Shown piece by piece: positions 1 to 7,014 of a DNA stretch of 15,641 bases. The notes under the pieces were generated by a model that saw nothing but the letters and a program-made list of their open reading frames with translations, was not told the origin of the DNA and ran no database searches. Source of the DNA: Planctomycetota bacterium (GTDB lineage: Bacteria > Planctomycetota > SZUA-567 > JAFGNG01); the NCBI GenBank assembly GCA_016927125.1, contig JAFGNG010000117.1, forward strand, positions 1-15,641, in the 5' to 3' direction. Numbering within the stretch: the stretch's first letter is position 1; every line of letters starts with the position of its first letter. The translations under genes and the position numbers were made by a program.

Positions 1-2793
1 CCTGAAACTCTCCACCTCAATGCCATCCGCCCTGAGCAGGCCTGAAATGAAAGTGATCGTTGTGGCCTGGTCACGGGCTTCATAATGGATAATATTCTTA
101 GCGCTCAAAATCTCAAGCCGCTTGATTGCCAGCAAACCTGCTGATACTCTCGATAGCTCTTCCCGTTGAGGAAGGCCAAATTCCAGATCCGGCAGGTCCG
201 GGGAAGACATGAGTACTTCCTCTGTTACATCCAGCGCTATAGGTTTAAACAAATTGTCAGCAGCTTGCAGGATTGATTGGAGGGGGAGCTTGCTTATCTC
301 CAGGCTTTTCATAAAATCCCAGGCTTCCTGGTCGGCGTTGTAATTGGTGTTACTTTCAAGCCTCGTAATTGCAAGCAAATCGATCTTATTAATGCTGATA
401 TCTTGCAGTTCCATTTTTTCAGCAGTAAGGTATGCTGGCACATCCGGACGGCGGGAAGTAAAAGAGAAGTCATGCAAGATGCCGCTGATAGGATGACCGG
501 TAGAGTTGCTAACGCCGTCAAGGGTAAGGGTGCCAATAGTGAAAATCCCGCCCGCCTTGCCGGGGGAGTAGCAATCAAGCTCAACACCTTGCAGGGCAAG
601 AGCTAATTTTTCCTCGGAGTTGGCTAAATCTGCAGAAGATATCTTTGCCGTAACCGTTTGTATATTAGCTGGTTGTGACTGGTCAGAAATGATTGCCTGG
701 AGATTGTCCAGCTTAAGGTTATCCAGCTTCAGCGTACCTCCCTGGCTAACGTCTGTCGACTCCTTCCCGGCAATTTCTTGGCTGGATGAAGGAAAACAGG
801 CTTGCAGGTATTCGCAAAGACTGCGCAGGTCATCTGCTTCGACAAAACGTTGTGCGGAATTAATGGTAAGGCCGACGCGGGGCTGCTCCATACTCCCGTT
901 TTTAATTTCCCTCCCGCCGTCTGCTCGGTTGATAAAGTTCAGGTTGAGCCGGAAGGCCGCCCAGAGAGGGAATTCTTTACCTGCTCGTCCAGAAACTCTT
1001 GGCGCAGTTATAACCAGGTTGGAGGGAGGCATGCCCTCGCTCTCGATGAGGAAGGGATTACGGGCAGTAACATTGCTAATAGCAATATCAAAGAGCATCT
1101 CCCCGGAGCGGTTAATCCGGGTGGAAAATTCTTCCGCCATGAAGGTTGCGCAGGTGAAGGGTATAGTATTGACAGGATTTTGTCCGGCCTGCCAGGAAGA
1201 GAATTCGGAAGCTGTTATGTTCTTGAATTCGCCCGCAAGCTCGAAGGCGGTTTCGGGATCAGACTGCGAGCCGGTAAGATGAAAGCCAAGATTACGCAGG
1301 GCAATCTCCCTGACCGCCAGGGGCTGTTCTTCGTCCCCCTCCGGCTCCGCTGCACCTGTTGGCAGCACTCCAAAAGCCTCTGACCAGGACTTGAGAATGG
1401 CGGCAAGTTCGCTTGAGGCCACCAACCCTTTGCCTTTAGAAACCGGGAGATCAAGGGTCAGATTATCCGCTTGTAAGCTGTTAACCTTTATTCCGGAGCC
1501 ATATTCCTGTAGTGGTATGGCCAGCTTGAGCAGGGCTTCGGCATCATCTGGCTTCGCGATCCGGGTTATTCCTCCCGCTCCAAAGCTTAAGGCCCTGGGA
1601 TTTTTGAATACCAGGTTGAAGCCGGGCAGGTCCTTGGTAAGACTGGCGCTATTAAGATTATCCAAAGACATTGCTGCAGCCGCAAACTCGCATGCCTGGC
1701 CTGAATGCGATGCCTTGATTTCGGGATGATTCAAAATCAGGTTTGATAAACTGGTTTTTCCACTTGGAGATAGCTGTAACTGCTGTAGCGTTAATTCTGA
1801 AATCTCCGCCGAGATTTTGCCTTGTACAGAGCCGCCGCGTTCATCTGTGATGGTAGCTGTCAGGGAATTAGCTTTGAACTCCTCGACCGTCAGGCTGGTG
1901 GCGACGCTGCTTGCGTCCGCTTCCGTCGAGGCCAGCCCGGTCTTCCCGGAGACCTTGGCGATCTGCCGGAGTAGCTTGCCAAGGCGGAAACTGCCTTGGT
2001 CTCCAGGGTTCTGCCCGGCGGTGATCCGATCAGAATAATGGGAGGAATCCAGTTTGAGTTTCTTAACAATCACCGGTCCTTGCGGGTCAATCCGCACCAG
2101 GGTTTCAAATTTATTAATTTTGAAATACTCTTCGCTTCCTTCGGAAATCCCGGCATGGTGCATCTTGAAGGCGATTTCCGGGTAGATTTCCCGCAGGGTG
2201 GCGGCAGCGATGCCTTCAAGCTGGATAGCGTCGGCTTTGATACTGTCCTCCAACCCGCCCTCTTGGGAAAAGATAACCTTTACCCCGCGCAGGCTGGTCT
2301 CCGGAATCGCCCAGTCGGGATGCGGCGAACGCAACCAGGCCATTAGAGCCGTGAAATCCGTACCCCCGGCAACGCCCGTTTCTTCGGGGATGGTGACCAC
2401 CAGCCCGCTGCCATCAATATTGAAGATGGAGTATTCGCCAAAGACCCCCGGAAGTTTTTTGAACGCGATATTGATGTGATCGAGATGCAGGCAGACCGGA
2501 TCCTTGCCAATCTCGACATTCTTGAGGGTAATGCTGGGACGGCCAAAGATAAAGAGCCGCAATTCGCCTACCGAAACCGGCATACCCAGGGCGCTGGCAG
2601 CCTGATTCTCAACATAGGCGCGCAGGAGATAATCGCTGCAGAGCCAGGTCAGGGTGATGACGCAAAAGGCCACGAGTGCAACCAGGCAGCCGAAGCGTCT
2701 AAGATTCAACCGCTGCTTGGCCGGTGGCTTGGCAGAAGCAGGCGTCTCCAGCCGCGAATCATAATTGCTTGCTGGCTTGGAAGGGAATCGCAT
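1..2793 (-). CDS. AsmA-like large envelope protein (N-terminal 931 codons; C-terminus beyond left edge)
   Basis: Reading the minus strand from the ATG at 2793, I find no stop codon through base 1, so the frame is open for 931 codons and continues past the window. The start is supported by an AAGGA about 9 bases upstream. The protein opens with a short Pro/Lys/Arg-rich cytoplasmic tail (residues 1-35), then one membrane segment (about 36-55). Next comes the stretch VENQAASALGMPVSVGEL and RPSITLKNVEIG (about 61-96), the typical start of AsmA/DUF748-like proteins. The rest looks like a long repetitive beta-rich region with recurring 'leu-x-leu-x-asn-leu' strands (for example LKLDNLKLDNL). Family members are inner-membrane-anchored periplasmic proteins, linked in E. 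coli (AsmA, TamB, YhdP) to lipid transport or outer-membrane homeostasis. The family call is from the N-terminal pattern and architecture; the specific function is unknown. It is last in the visible minus-strand cluster, 64 bp after the MBL gene. Confidence 0.8.
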   Translation of the reverse strand, partial: MRFPSKPASNYDSRLETPASAKPPAKQRLNLRRFGCLVALVAFCVITLTWLCSDYLLRAYVENQAASALGMPVSVGELRLFIFGRPSITLKNVEIGKDPVCLHLDHINIAFKKLPGVFGEYSIFNIDGSGLVVTIPEETGVAGGTDFTALMAWLRSPHPDWAIPETSLRGVKVIFSQEGGLEDSIKADAIQLEGIAAATLREIYPEIAFKMHHAGISEGSEEYFKINKFETLVRIDPQGPVIVKKLKLDSSHYSDRITAGQNPGDQGSFRLGKLLRQIAKVSGKTGLASTEADASSVATSLTVEEFKANSLTATITDERGGSVQGKISAEISELTLQQLQLSPSGKTSLSNLILNHPEIKASHSGQACEFAAAAMSLDNLNSASLTKDLPGFNLVFKNPRALSFGAGGITRIAKPDDAEALLKLAIPLQEYGSGIKVNSLQADNLTLDLPVSKGKGLVASSELAAILKSWSEAFGVLPTGAAEPEGDEEQPLAVREIALRNLGFHLTGSQSDPETAFELAGEFKNITASEFSSWQAGQNPVNTIPFTCATFMAEEFSTRINRSGEMLFDIAISNVTARNPFLIESEGMPPSNLVITAPRVSGRAGKEFPLWAAFRLNLNFINRADGGREIKNGSMEQPRVGLTINSAQRFVEADDLRSLCEYLQACFPSSSQEIAGKESTDVSQGGTLKLDNLKLDNLQAIISDQSQPANIQTVTAKISSADLANSEEKLALALQGVELDCYSPGKAGGIFTIGTLTLDGVSNSTGHPISGILHDFSFTSRRPDVPAYLTAEKMELQDISINKIDLLAITRLESNTNYNADQEAWDFMKSLEISKLPLQSILQAADNLFKPIALDVTEEVLMSSPDLPDLEFGLPQREELSRVSAGLLAIKRLEILSAKNIIHYEARDQATTITFISGLLRADGIEVESFR

Positions 2794-2857
2794 AACTATA
2801 TAATCCTTTATTAAATTAACACGATGACAAGCGGCGTGGGCTTTGCCGGGGGCATGG

Positions 2858-3763
2858 CTAAAGCTCTATCTCCATTCCTTCCCTGGCGAAGGCGAGGTTG
2901 AGCCCCTTCGCGGCAGCGGCAGCAGTGTGGATTTCTTCACGGGAGGCGAGGATCTCATCCGTGGCCGAGGGCGCGTGATGGGTGAAGATCATCTGCTTCA
3001 CTTCGGCGGTGGCAGCCAATTCCAGGTTACATTCATACCAGGAATGCCCCCAACCCTTCTTCTCCTCGTATTCTTCCCGGGTATACATCGAATCCCAGCT
3101 TACCAGGTCGGCACCCCGGAGGAATTCCGCAATCTGCGTGTTCTGCTGTGCAACATTTTGATCCAGCTCTGCCAGGAAATCTTCATCCATCTCCGCGGCG
3201 GCTTGGGGATCAATACGATAGATATTCTGATAAGGCTCATGATCCCCGCCATAGACGTAGGTTTTATCGTTCTCCCGGATTTTATACGCAAAGCAGGGCA
3301 CCGGATGATTGAGACGGCAGACGGTGAGATCCAGACCATCGACGCTGAAGGAATCATCCGCGATATCCAGATAGTTGAGGTTTGAACCGAGTTCGGCAAT
3401 CCGCACGGGGAAGACCTCGTAGCGGGTCTGCATCTCCATGATCTCCCGGATACCCATCTTATGAACCGCCGAAGCGGGACCGTGAATATTAAGGCTGTTG
3501 CCCTTCATATACGAAGGCACAAAAAACGGGAAGCCCTGAATATGATCCCAGTGGGTGTGGGAGATAAAAATGGCGGCGGTGATCGGTCCGCCGCGTGCCA
3601 TCAGGAGATCGCCATACTCCCGGATACCAGTACCGGCGTCAAAGATAATGATCTTGCCGTTATCGAGCTCGACCGAGACGCAAGAGGTGTTGCCGCCGTA
3701 AATGGCAGTGTCTTTGCTGGGCGTGGGAATACTGCCGCGCACTCCCCAGAAGTGTACCTTCAT
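2858..3763 (-). CDS. MBL-fold metallo-hydrolase
   Basis: This is a 301-residue protein of the metallo-beta-lactamase superfamily. The N-terminus has GVRGSIPTP and GGNTSCV, followed by DAGTGIREYG and the metal-binding motif SHTHWDH (H69, H71, D73, H74). Further candidate ligands are H153 in LNHP, D224 in SWDSMYT and the H262-H263 pair in THHAPSATDE. The full set of two-metal ligands therefore appears present. The sequence resembles the stand-alone cytosolic MBL hydrolases found with signalling genes in deltaproteobacteria and relatives (PhnP/RNase Z-like fold). The substrate is not evident; a phosphodiester or phosphonate-type bond is only a guess. No signal peptide is visible. It lies 94 bp downstream of the HDOD gene, and its leader has a 12-bp palindrome and an inverted repeat. 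AGAAGGA upstream provides the ribosome site. Confidence 0.9.
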   Translation of the reverse strand: MKVHFWGVRGSIPTPSKDTAIYGGNTSCVSVELDNGKIIIFDAGTGIREYGDLLMARGGPITAAIFISHTHWDHIQGFPFFVPSYMKGNSLNIHGPASAVHKMGIREIMEMQTRYEVFPVRIAELGSNLNYLDIADDSFSVDGLDLTVCRLNHPVPCFAYKIRENDKTYVYGGDHEPYQNIYRIDPQAAAEMDEDFLAELDQNVAQQNTQIAEFLRGADLVSWDSMYTREEYEEKKGWGHSWYECNLELAATAEVKQMIFTHHAPSATDEILASREEIHTAAAAAKGLNLAFAREGMEIEL

Positions 3764-3782
3764 ATTTTCAGTATCCTTCTAA

Positions 3783-3819
3783 CAACTGCAGTTGCAGAGA
3801 TTTATCTGATTTGTCTCTG
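3783..3819. repeat. Palindrome and adjacent inverted repeat in the MBL gene leader
   Basis: A perfect 12-bp palindrome, CAACTGCAGTTG, occupies 3783-3794. It touches an inverted repeat with arms CAGAGA (3795-3800) and TCTCTG (3814-3819). Both lie between the HDOD stop and the MBL start (ATG at 3763). They could be an operator for a dimeric regulator or a leader RNA hairpin. The symmetry is seen directly; a role is inference. Confidence 0.4.
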
Positions 3820-3837
3820 ATTAGTTTAAAGAAGTTT

Positions 3838-3855
3838 GCCGGTTTTGCAACCAGC
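3838..3855 (-). terminator. Possible weak intrinsic terminator after the HDOD gene
   Basis: Three bases past the HDOD stop, the minus strand reads GCTGGTTGCAAAACCGGC. This folds into a 7-bp stem (one G-U pair) closed by a GCAA (GNRA-type) tetraloop. The following bases are AAACTTCTTT, so the U-tract is broken. It may attenuate transcription into the MBL gene rather than stop it. Confidence 0.4.
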
Positions 3856-3857
3856 TT

Positions 3858-4712
3858 TCAGGTTTTTAAAAATTCCATAGCCTTATTGATTTCATCCGGC
3901 AGGATTTGTAACACCTCTTCTGCAATTGTCTCCGGTATGCCCAGGCTGGCATAGACCGCCTGCTGGTCCATCTCCTTGGCGACATCCAGCGCCAGGCCGA
4001 TGCCATGCGTACGGCAAAGATGATCGGCAAGGTGGACGGTCAGGACAATCTCTGCGTAGGGTCCGGAAATGGTGGACTCATGGTGGAGAAGGAGTACCGC
4101 GATAAGATCCTTGGAAAAGCCCCACTTTTCGCCCAAAGCCTTGCCGATCAGGCAGTGGTTGAGATTGCAAAGGGCGTAATCCTCGGCCGCCAGCAAACCC
4201 ATTTGGTCGGCCTGCTCCAACACTTCCGTCATTTCCTCGGGGTAGAACTGGCTCTCGACTAGTAGACCGAGGTCATGGATGAGGCCGGCGAGAAAATAAT
4301 CTTCTATGATTTTCTTGTCTACCCCGCGGCGCTGTGCGATCAGCTTGGAGGTAACGCCCACGGCAAGGGAATGTTTCCAGAATTCTTCTATTTCGAAGAT
4401 ATTTTTTATCTCCACTCCCTGAAAATGTGTCAATACCGAGACACTCAAGGCGAGGGCCTTGATGGTATTGAGCCCCATCATGATAATAGCTTTTTCGAGC
4501 GAGACAATCTTCTCGGCGGGGCTGCAATAGGAGGAATTAACCAGCTTCATGATCCGGGCGGTAAGAACGGGATCCAGCTTGATCACCCGGGTAAGGTCGC
4601 CGGGCGGACAATTGATATCGTTGCCGAGTTCCTGCACCTTTGCCGCCGTTGGGGAGAGGGAAGGCATCTCCTCCTCCAGGCGGGTCAACACTTCTTCGAG
4701 CGTGTATTCCAT
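3858..4712 (-). CDS. HDOD-domain signalling protein
   Basis: This is a 284-residue single-domain HDOD protein. The N-terminal half has the characteristic pattern LPSLSPTAAKVQEL-type opening (here MPSLSPTAAKV, 16-26), then LTRVIKLDPVLTARIMKLVNSSYC and the SLEKAIIMMGLNTIKALAL helix. The second half keeps HD-like residues: H114 in FWKHSL, H146-D147 in LIHDLG, H186, H210-H211 and D230 in LADH. HDOD proteins usually act as non-enzymatic signalling adaptors in stress, motility or cyclic-di-GMP networks; a few may retain activity. No receiver, GGDEF or EAL domain is fused. I chose ATG at 4712 because the frame matches family starts there. An in-frame TTG at 4733 would add seven residues and has a GGGGGAAAG further upstream, so the start is not certain. 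It sits between hslU and the MBL gene. Confidence 0.88.
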   Translation of the reverse strand: MEYTLEEVLTRLEEEMPSLSPTAAKVQELGNDINCPPGDLTRVIKLDPVLTARIMKLVNSSYCSPAEKIVSLEKAIIMMGLNTIKALALSVSVLTHFQGVEIKNIFEIEEFWKHSLAVGVTSKLIAQRRGVDKKIIEDYFLAGLIHDLGLLVESQFYPEEMTEVLEQADQMGLLAAEDYALCNLNHCLIGKALGEKWGFSKDLIAVLLLHHESTISGPYAEIVLTVHLADHLCRTHGIGLALDVAKEMDQQAVYASLGIPETIAEEVLQILPDEINKAMEFLKT

Positions 4713-4772
4713 AAGCCGCCTTGTTGCTACCAAGATTTATCGACTTTCCCCCAATTCAGGCCTGCAAAGATG

Positions 4773-4800
4773 AGTTTACAGTGAGGTTTATCCAAGGCAA
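4773..4800 (-). promoter_or_regulatory. Weak candidate promoter for the HDOD gene
   Basis: On the minus strand, TTGCCT (4795-4800) and TAAACT (4773-4778) are separated by 16 bp, each matching four of six sigma-70 consensus bases. They lie in the gap between the hslU stop and the HDOD start. This would allow HDOD expression independent of hslVU. Support is only from pattern matching. Confidence 0.25.
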
Positions 4801-4831
4801 GGGATTTTCCCGCCCCCGTGTCCTCCTGCCC

Positions 4832-6199
4832 TTACAGGATATACTTAGAAAGATCCTCGTCTTTGGCAAGGTCTGCCAGGCGTTCGCTCACCATTTCAGC
4901 GGTGATAGTAATCCGCTTCTCTTTCATGTCCGGCGCGTTGAAGCTGATCTCTTCCATTAGTTTTTCCATAATCGTATGCAGCCGCCGGGCGCCAATGTCC
5001 TGGTTGGAGCGGTTGACATTCGCGGCCATATCTGCCATCGCGCCCAGGGAATCTTCTTGGAATTCAATCGCCAGGCCCTCGGTCTGCAAAAGCAGTTCCA
5101 CCTGCCGGGTGAGGGCGTTTTTAGGCTTGGTCAGGATCTGGACAAAATCATCGCGGGTCAACGCTTTCAACTCCACGCGGATCGGGAAGCGGCCCTGCAT
5201 CTCCGGGATCAACTCACTGGGCTTACTCCCGTGGAAAGCCCCGGCGGCGATAAAGAGGATATGATCGGTGCGTACCAGGCCGAACTTGGTATTCACCGTG
5301 CTGCCCTCCACAATCGGCAGCATGTCGCGCTGCACGCCTTCGCGGCTGACATCCGGACCTTCGCTGCGGTGGGAGCCAATCACCTTGTCGATTTCGTCGA
5401 TGAAGATTATCCCGGACTGCTCCGCGCGTTCGATCCCCCGGCGGCAGACCGCCTCGCTGTCGATAAGCTTCTCCGCTTCTTCCTGTGCGAGGATGCGCTG
5501 GGCTTCGCTGACGCGCAGCCGGCGGGACTTGCGCTTTTGCGGGAGCATTTTCTCCAGCATCTCCTGCATTTCCAGTCCCATCTCTTCGCCGCCTGCCATG
5601 CCGAAAATCCCGGCGACCGGGGGAGCTTCCTTGACCTCGGTATCGATCATCCGGTCATCCAACCCCCCGGCGCGTAGCTTGCTGCGCAATTTCTCGCGGG
5701 TGCGCTGGCGGCGTTCCACTTCGTTTTCCATGTCTTCAGCCTTGGTAACACGCTCGGGCGCGGGCAGCAGGAGATCCAGCAGGCGTTCCTCCGCCATCTT
5801 TTCCGCTTCCGCCATGACGCGGACCTGCTCCTGTGCCTGAACTTGGTTGACCGAAACCTTGGCGAGATCGCGGATCATGCTCTCCACATCGCGGCCCTGG
5901 TAGCCTACCTCGGTATACTTGCTGGCCTCGACCTTGATGAAGGGTGCGTCGATCATCGCGGCGAGGCGACGGGCGATCTCGGTCTTGCCCACCCCGGTGG
6001 GGCCGATCATGATAATGTTCTTGGGCGTGACTTCCTCGGCAATCTCAGGTTCAAGCTGCCGGCGGCGCCAGCGGTTACGGATAGCGATAGCGACGGCGCG
6101 CTTGGCTTCATCTTGGCTGATCACGTACTTATCAAGCTCCGCCACGATCTCCCGGGGGGTCATGGCGTCAAAGGCGGGTCGTTCAGTAACAATCTGCAT
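4832..6199 (-). CDS. hslU: ATP-dependent protease ATPase subunit HslU (ClpY)
   Basis: HslU is the AAA+ unfoldase that feeds substrates into the HslV peptidase chamber in the cytosol. The 455-residue protein shows the N-terminal TPREIVAELDKYVISQDEAK segment, Walker A GPTGVGKT (66-73), and the pore loop GYQGRDVE at 99-106. An I-domain (about 112-245, highly charged) follows, then Walker B IIFIDEIDK (264-272), the QGRFPIRVEL arginine-finger region (335-344), sensor-2 GARRL (403-407) and the C-terminal SKYIL that docks into HslV. Length is close to the usual 440-460. The pore loop carries Gln where most HslU have Val (GYVG). The ATG at 6199 has AGGAG seven bases upstream, and the gene starts 27 bp after hslV, so the pair is an operon. 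Confidence 0.98.
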   Translation of the reverse strand: MQIVTERPAFDAMTPREIVAELDKYVISQDEAKRAVAIAIRNRWRRRQLEPEIAEEVTPKNIIMIGPTGVGKTEIARRLAAMIDAPFIKVEASKYTEVGYQGRDVESMIRDLAKVSVNQVQAQEQVRVMAEAEKMAEERLLDLLLPAPERVTKAEDMENEVERRQRTREKLRSKLRAGGLDDRMIDTEVKEAPPVAGIFGMAGGEEMGLEMQEMLEKMLPQKRKSRRLRVSEAQRILAQEEAEKLIDSEAVCRRGIERAEQSGIIFIDEIDKVIGSHRSEGPDVSREGVQRDMLPIVEGSTVNTKFGLVRTDHILFIAAGAFHGSKPSELIPEMQGRFPIRVELKALTRDDFVQILTKPKNALTRQVELLLQTEGLAIEFQEDSLGAMADMAANVNRSNQDIGARRLHTIMEKLMEEISFNAPDMKEKRITITAEMVSERLADLAKDEDLSKYIL

Positions 6200-6226
6200 T
6201 ACTAACTCCTGTTCGGTTAATTACAA

Positions 6227-6760
6227 TTATAATTCCTCAACTACGATATTGTTGTTGGTATAGATGCAGCTGGCGGAGGCAATCTCCAGGGCCTCGCGGA
6301 CGATCTCTTTCGCCGAGAGGTTGGAGTATTTGATCAGCGCCCGCGCCGCAGCGGAGGCATAGCCGCCTCCGGAGCCAATGCCAAGCACCCCGTCGTCCGG
6401 TTCAATAATATCACCGGAACCGCCGAGCAATAGCGAGGTATTGGTGTCAACCGTAATCATCATACTCTCCAGTCGGCGTAGCGACCTGTCCAGGCGCCAG
6501 TCCTTGGCGAGCTCGGTAGCGGCGCGGACCAGGTTGTTATTGAATTCCCCCAGCCGCTTTTCAAAGCGCTCCATCAGAGCGAAGGCATCGGCGGCCGAGC
6601 CCGCGAAGCCCACCAGGACGGCGCCATCGGCGAGTTTACGGATTTTTTTGGCCCCGTGCTTGAAGATTTCATTGCCCAGGGTAACCTGCCCATCCCCGCC
6701 GATGGCTACGGCTCCGTCTTTGCGCACCGAGAGGATGGTGGTGGCATGAAAAGTTTCCAT
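6227..6760 (-). CDS. hslV: ATP-dependent protease peptidase subunit HslV (ClpQ)
   Basis: HslV is the proteasome-beta-like peptidase that forms a double-hexamer chamber and degrades proteins unfolded by HslU. The 177-residue protein reads METFHATTILSV; by alignment to E. coli HslV the catalytic Thr is T7. The neighbouring features GGDGQVTLG (21-29), KKIRKL (38-43), GFAGSAADAF, LAKDWRLDRSLRRLE and IGSGGGYASAAARAL are all family hallmarks. Six residues precede the nucleophile, and Glu at position 2 would disfavour plain Met removal, so the active Thr probably needs propeptide cleavage. Thermotoga and Bacillus forms also have short N-terminal extensions. The ATG at 6760 is preceded by AAAGGGA. 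It is the first gene of the minus-strand operon and faces rnfE across a 254-bp divergent region. Confidence 0.97.
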   Translation of the reverse strand: METFHATTILSVRKDGAVAIGGDGQVTLGNEIFKHGAKKIRKLADGAVLVGFAGSAADAFALMERFEKRLGEFNNNLVRAATELAKDWRLDRSLRRLESMMITVDTNTSLLLGGSGDIIEPDDGVLGIGSGGGYASAAARALIKYSNLSAKEIVREALEIASASCIYTNNNIVVEEL

Positions 6761-6843
6761 TAAAATCCCTTTCTAAAGGTTTTTTTGGCATTTTTCAGTT
6801 GCCCTGACCTCGGAATTGATCGCTTTAGGTCCTATAGAGGTAA

Positions 6844-6872
6844 ATTCTCAGGCCTGTTTAGACAGTTGTCAA
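6844..6872 (-). promoter_or_regulatory. Candidate sigma-70 promoter for hslVU
   Basis: The minus strand has a perfect -35 TTGACA (6867-6872), a 17-bp spacer and GAGAAT (6844-6849, four of six to consensus). This gives a leader of roughly 75-80 bases before hslV. The spacer contains CTGT and ACAG half-sites (6854-6865) and the palindrome CAGGCCTG. I see no sigma-32 or CIRCE element, although hslVU is heat-shock controlled in many bacteria. Confidence 0.45.
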
Positions 6873-6907
6873 GGATTATCATTTTTCCCTCTATCCGGAA
6901 ATATTTT

Positions 6908-6936
6908 TTGACAGGAGGCGGGTTGAATTTTATACT
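6908..6936 (+). promoter_or_regulatory. Near-consensus sigma-70 promoter of the rnf operon
   Basis: TTGACA (6908-6913) is followed by exactly 17 bases and TATACT (6931-6936), eleven of twelve bases to consensus. A start near 6943 would give a leader of about 70 bases before rnfE. It lies back to back with the candidate hslVU promoter, with about 35 bp between the two -35 boxes. This implies strong housekeeping expression of the rnf genes. Confidence 0.75.
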
Positions 6937-7014
6937 TCCTGTTTCACCATCTTTATGATCACCATTAAGTTTCGATATGATTTAGATTTCAGTTTGTAAT
7001 GGGAAGGCGAACAA

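Noticed and set aside
620..1383. Plus-strand open frames of 220 and 193 codons
   Set aside because: They lie opposite the continuous AsmA-like frame, overlap each other, and show no recognisable domain or ribosome site.
2858..3763. RNase Z, true beta-lactamase or lactonase
   Set aside because: The HTHWDH motif fits the general fold, but there is no signal peptide and I see no features that specify any of these activities.
4976..5840. Plus-strand open frames of 233 and 190 codons
   Set aside because: They are antisense shadows of hslU, whose motifs are unmistakable; long antisense frames are common in GC-biased coding DNA.
6854..6865. LexA-type SOS box
   Set aside because: CTGT and ACAG are separated by four bases rather than the eight of the known gammaproteobacterial site.
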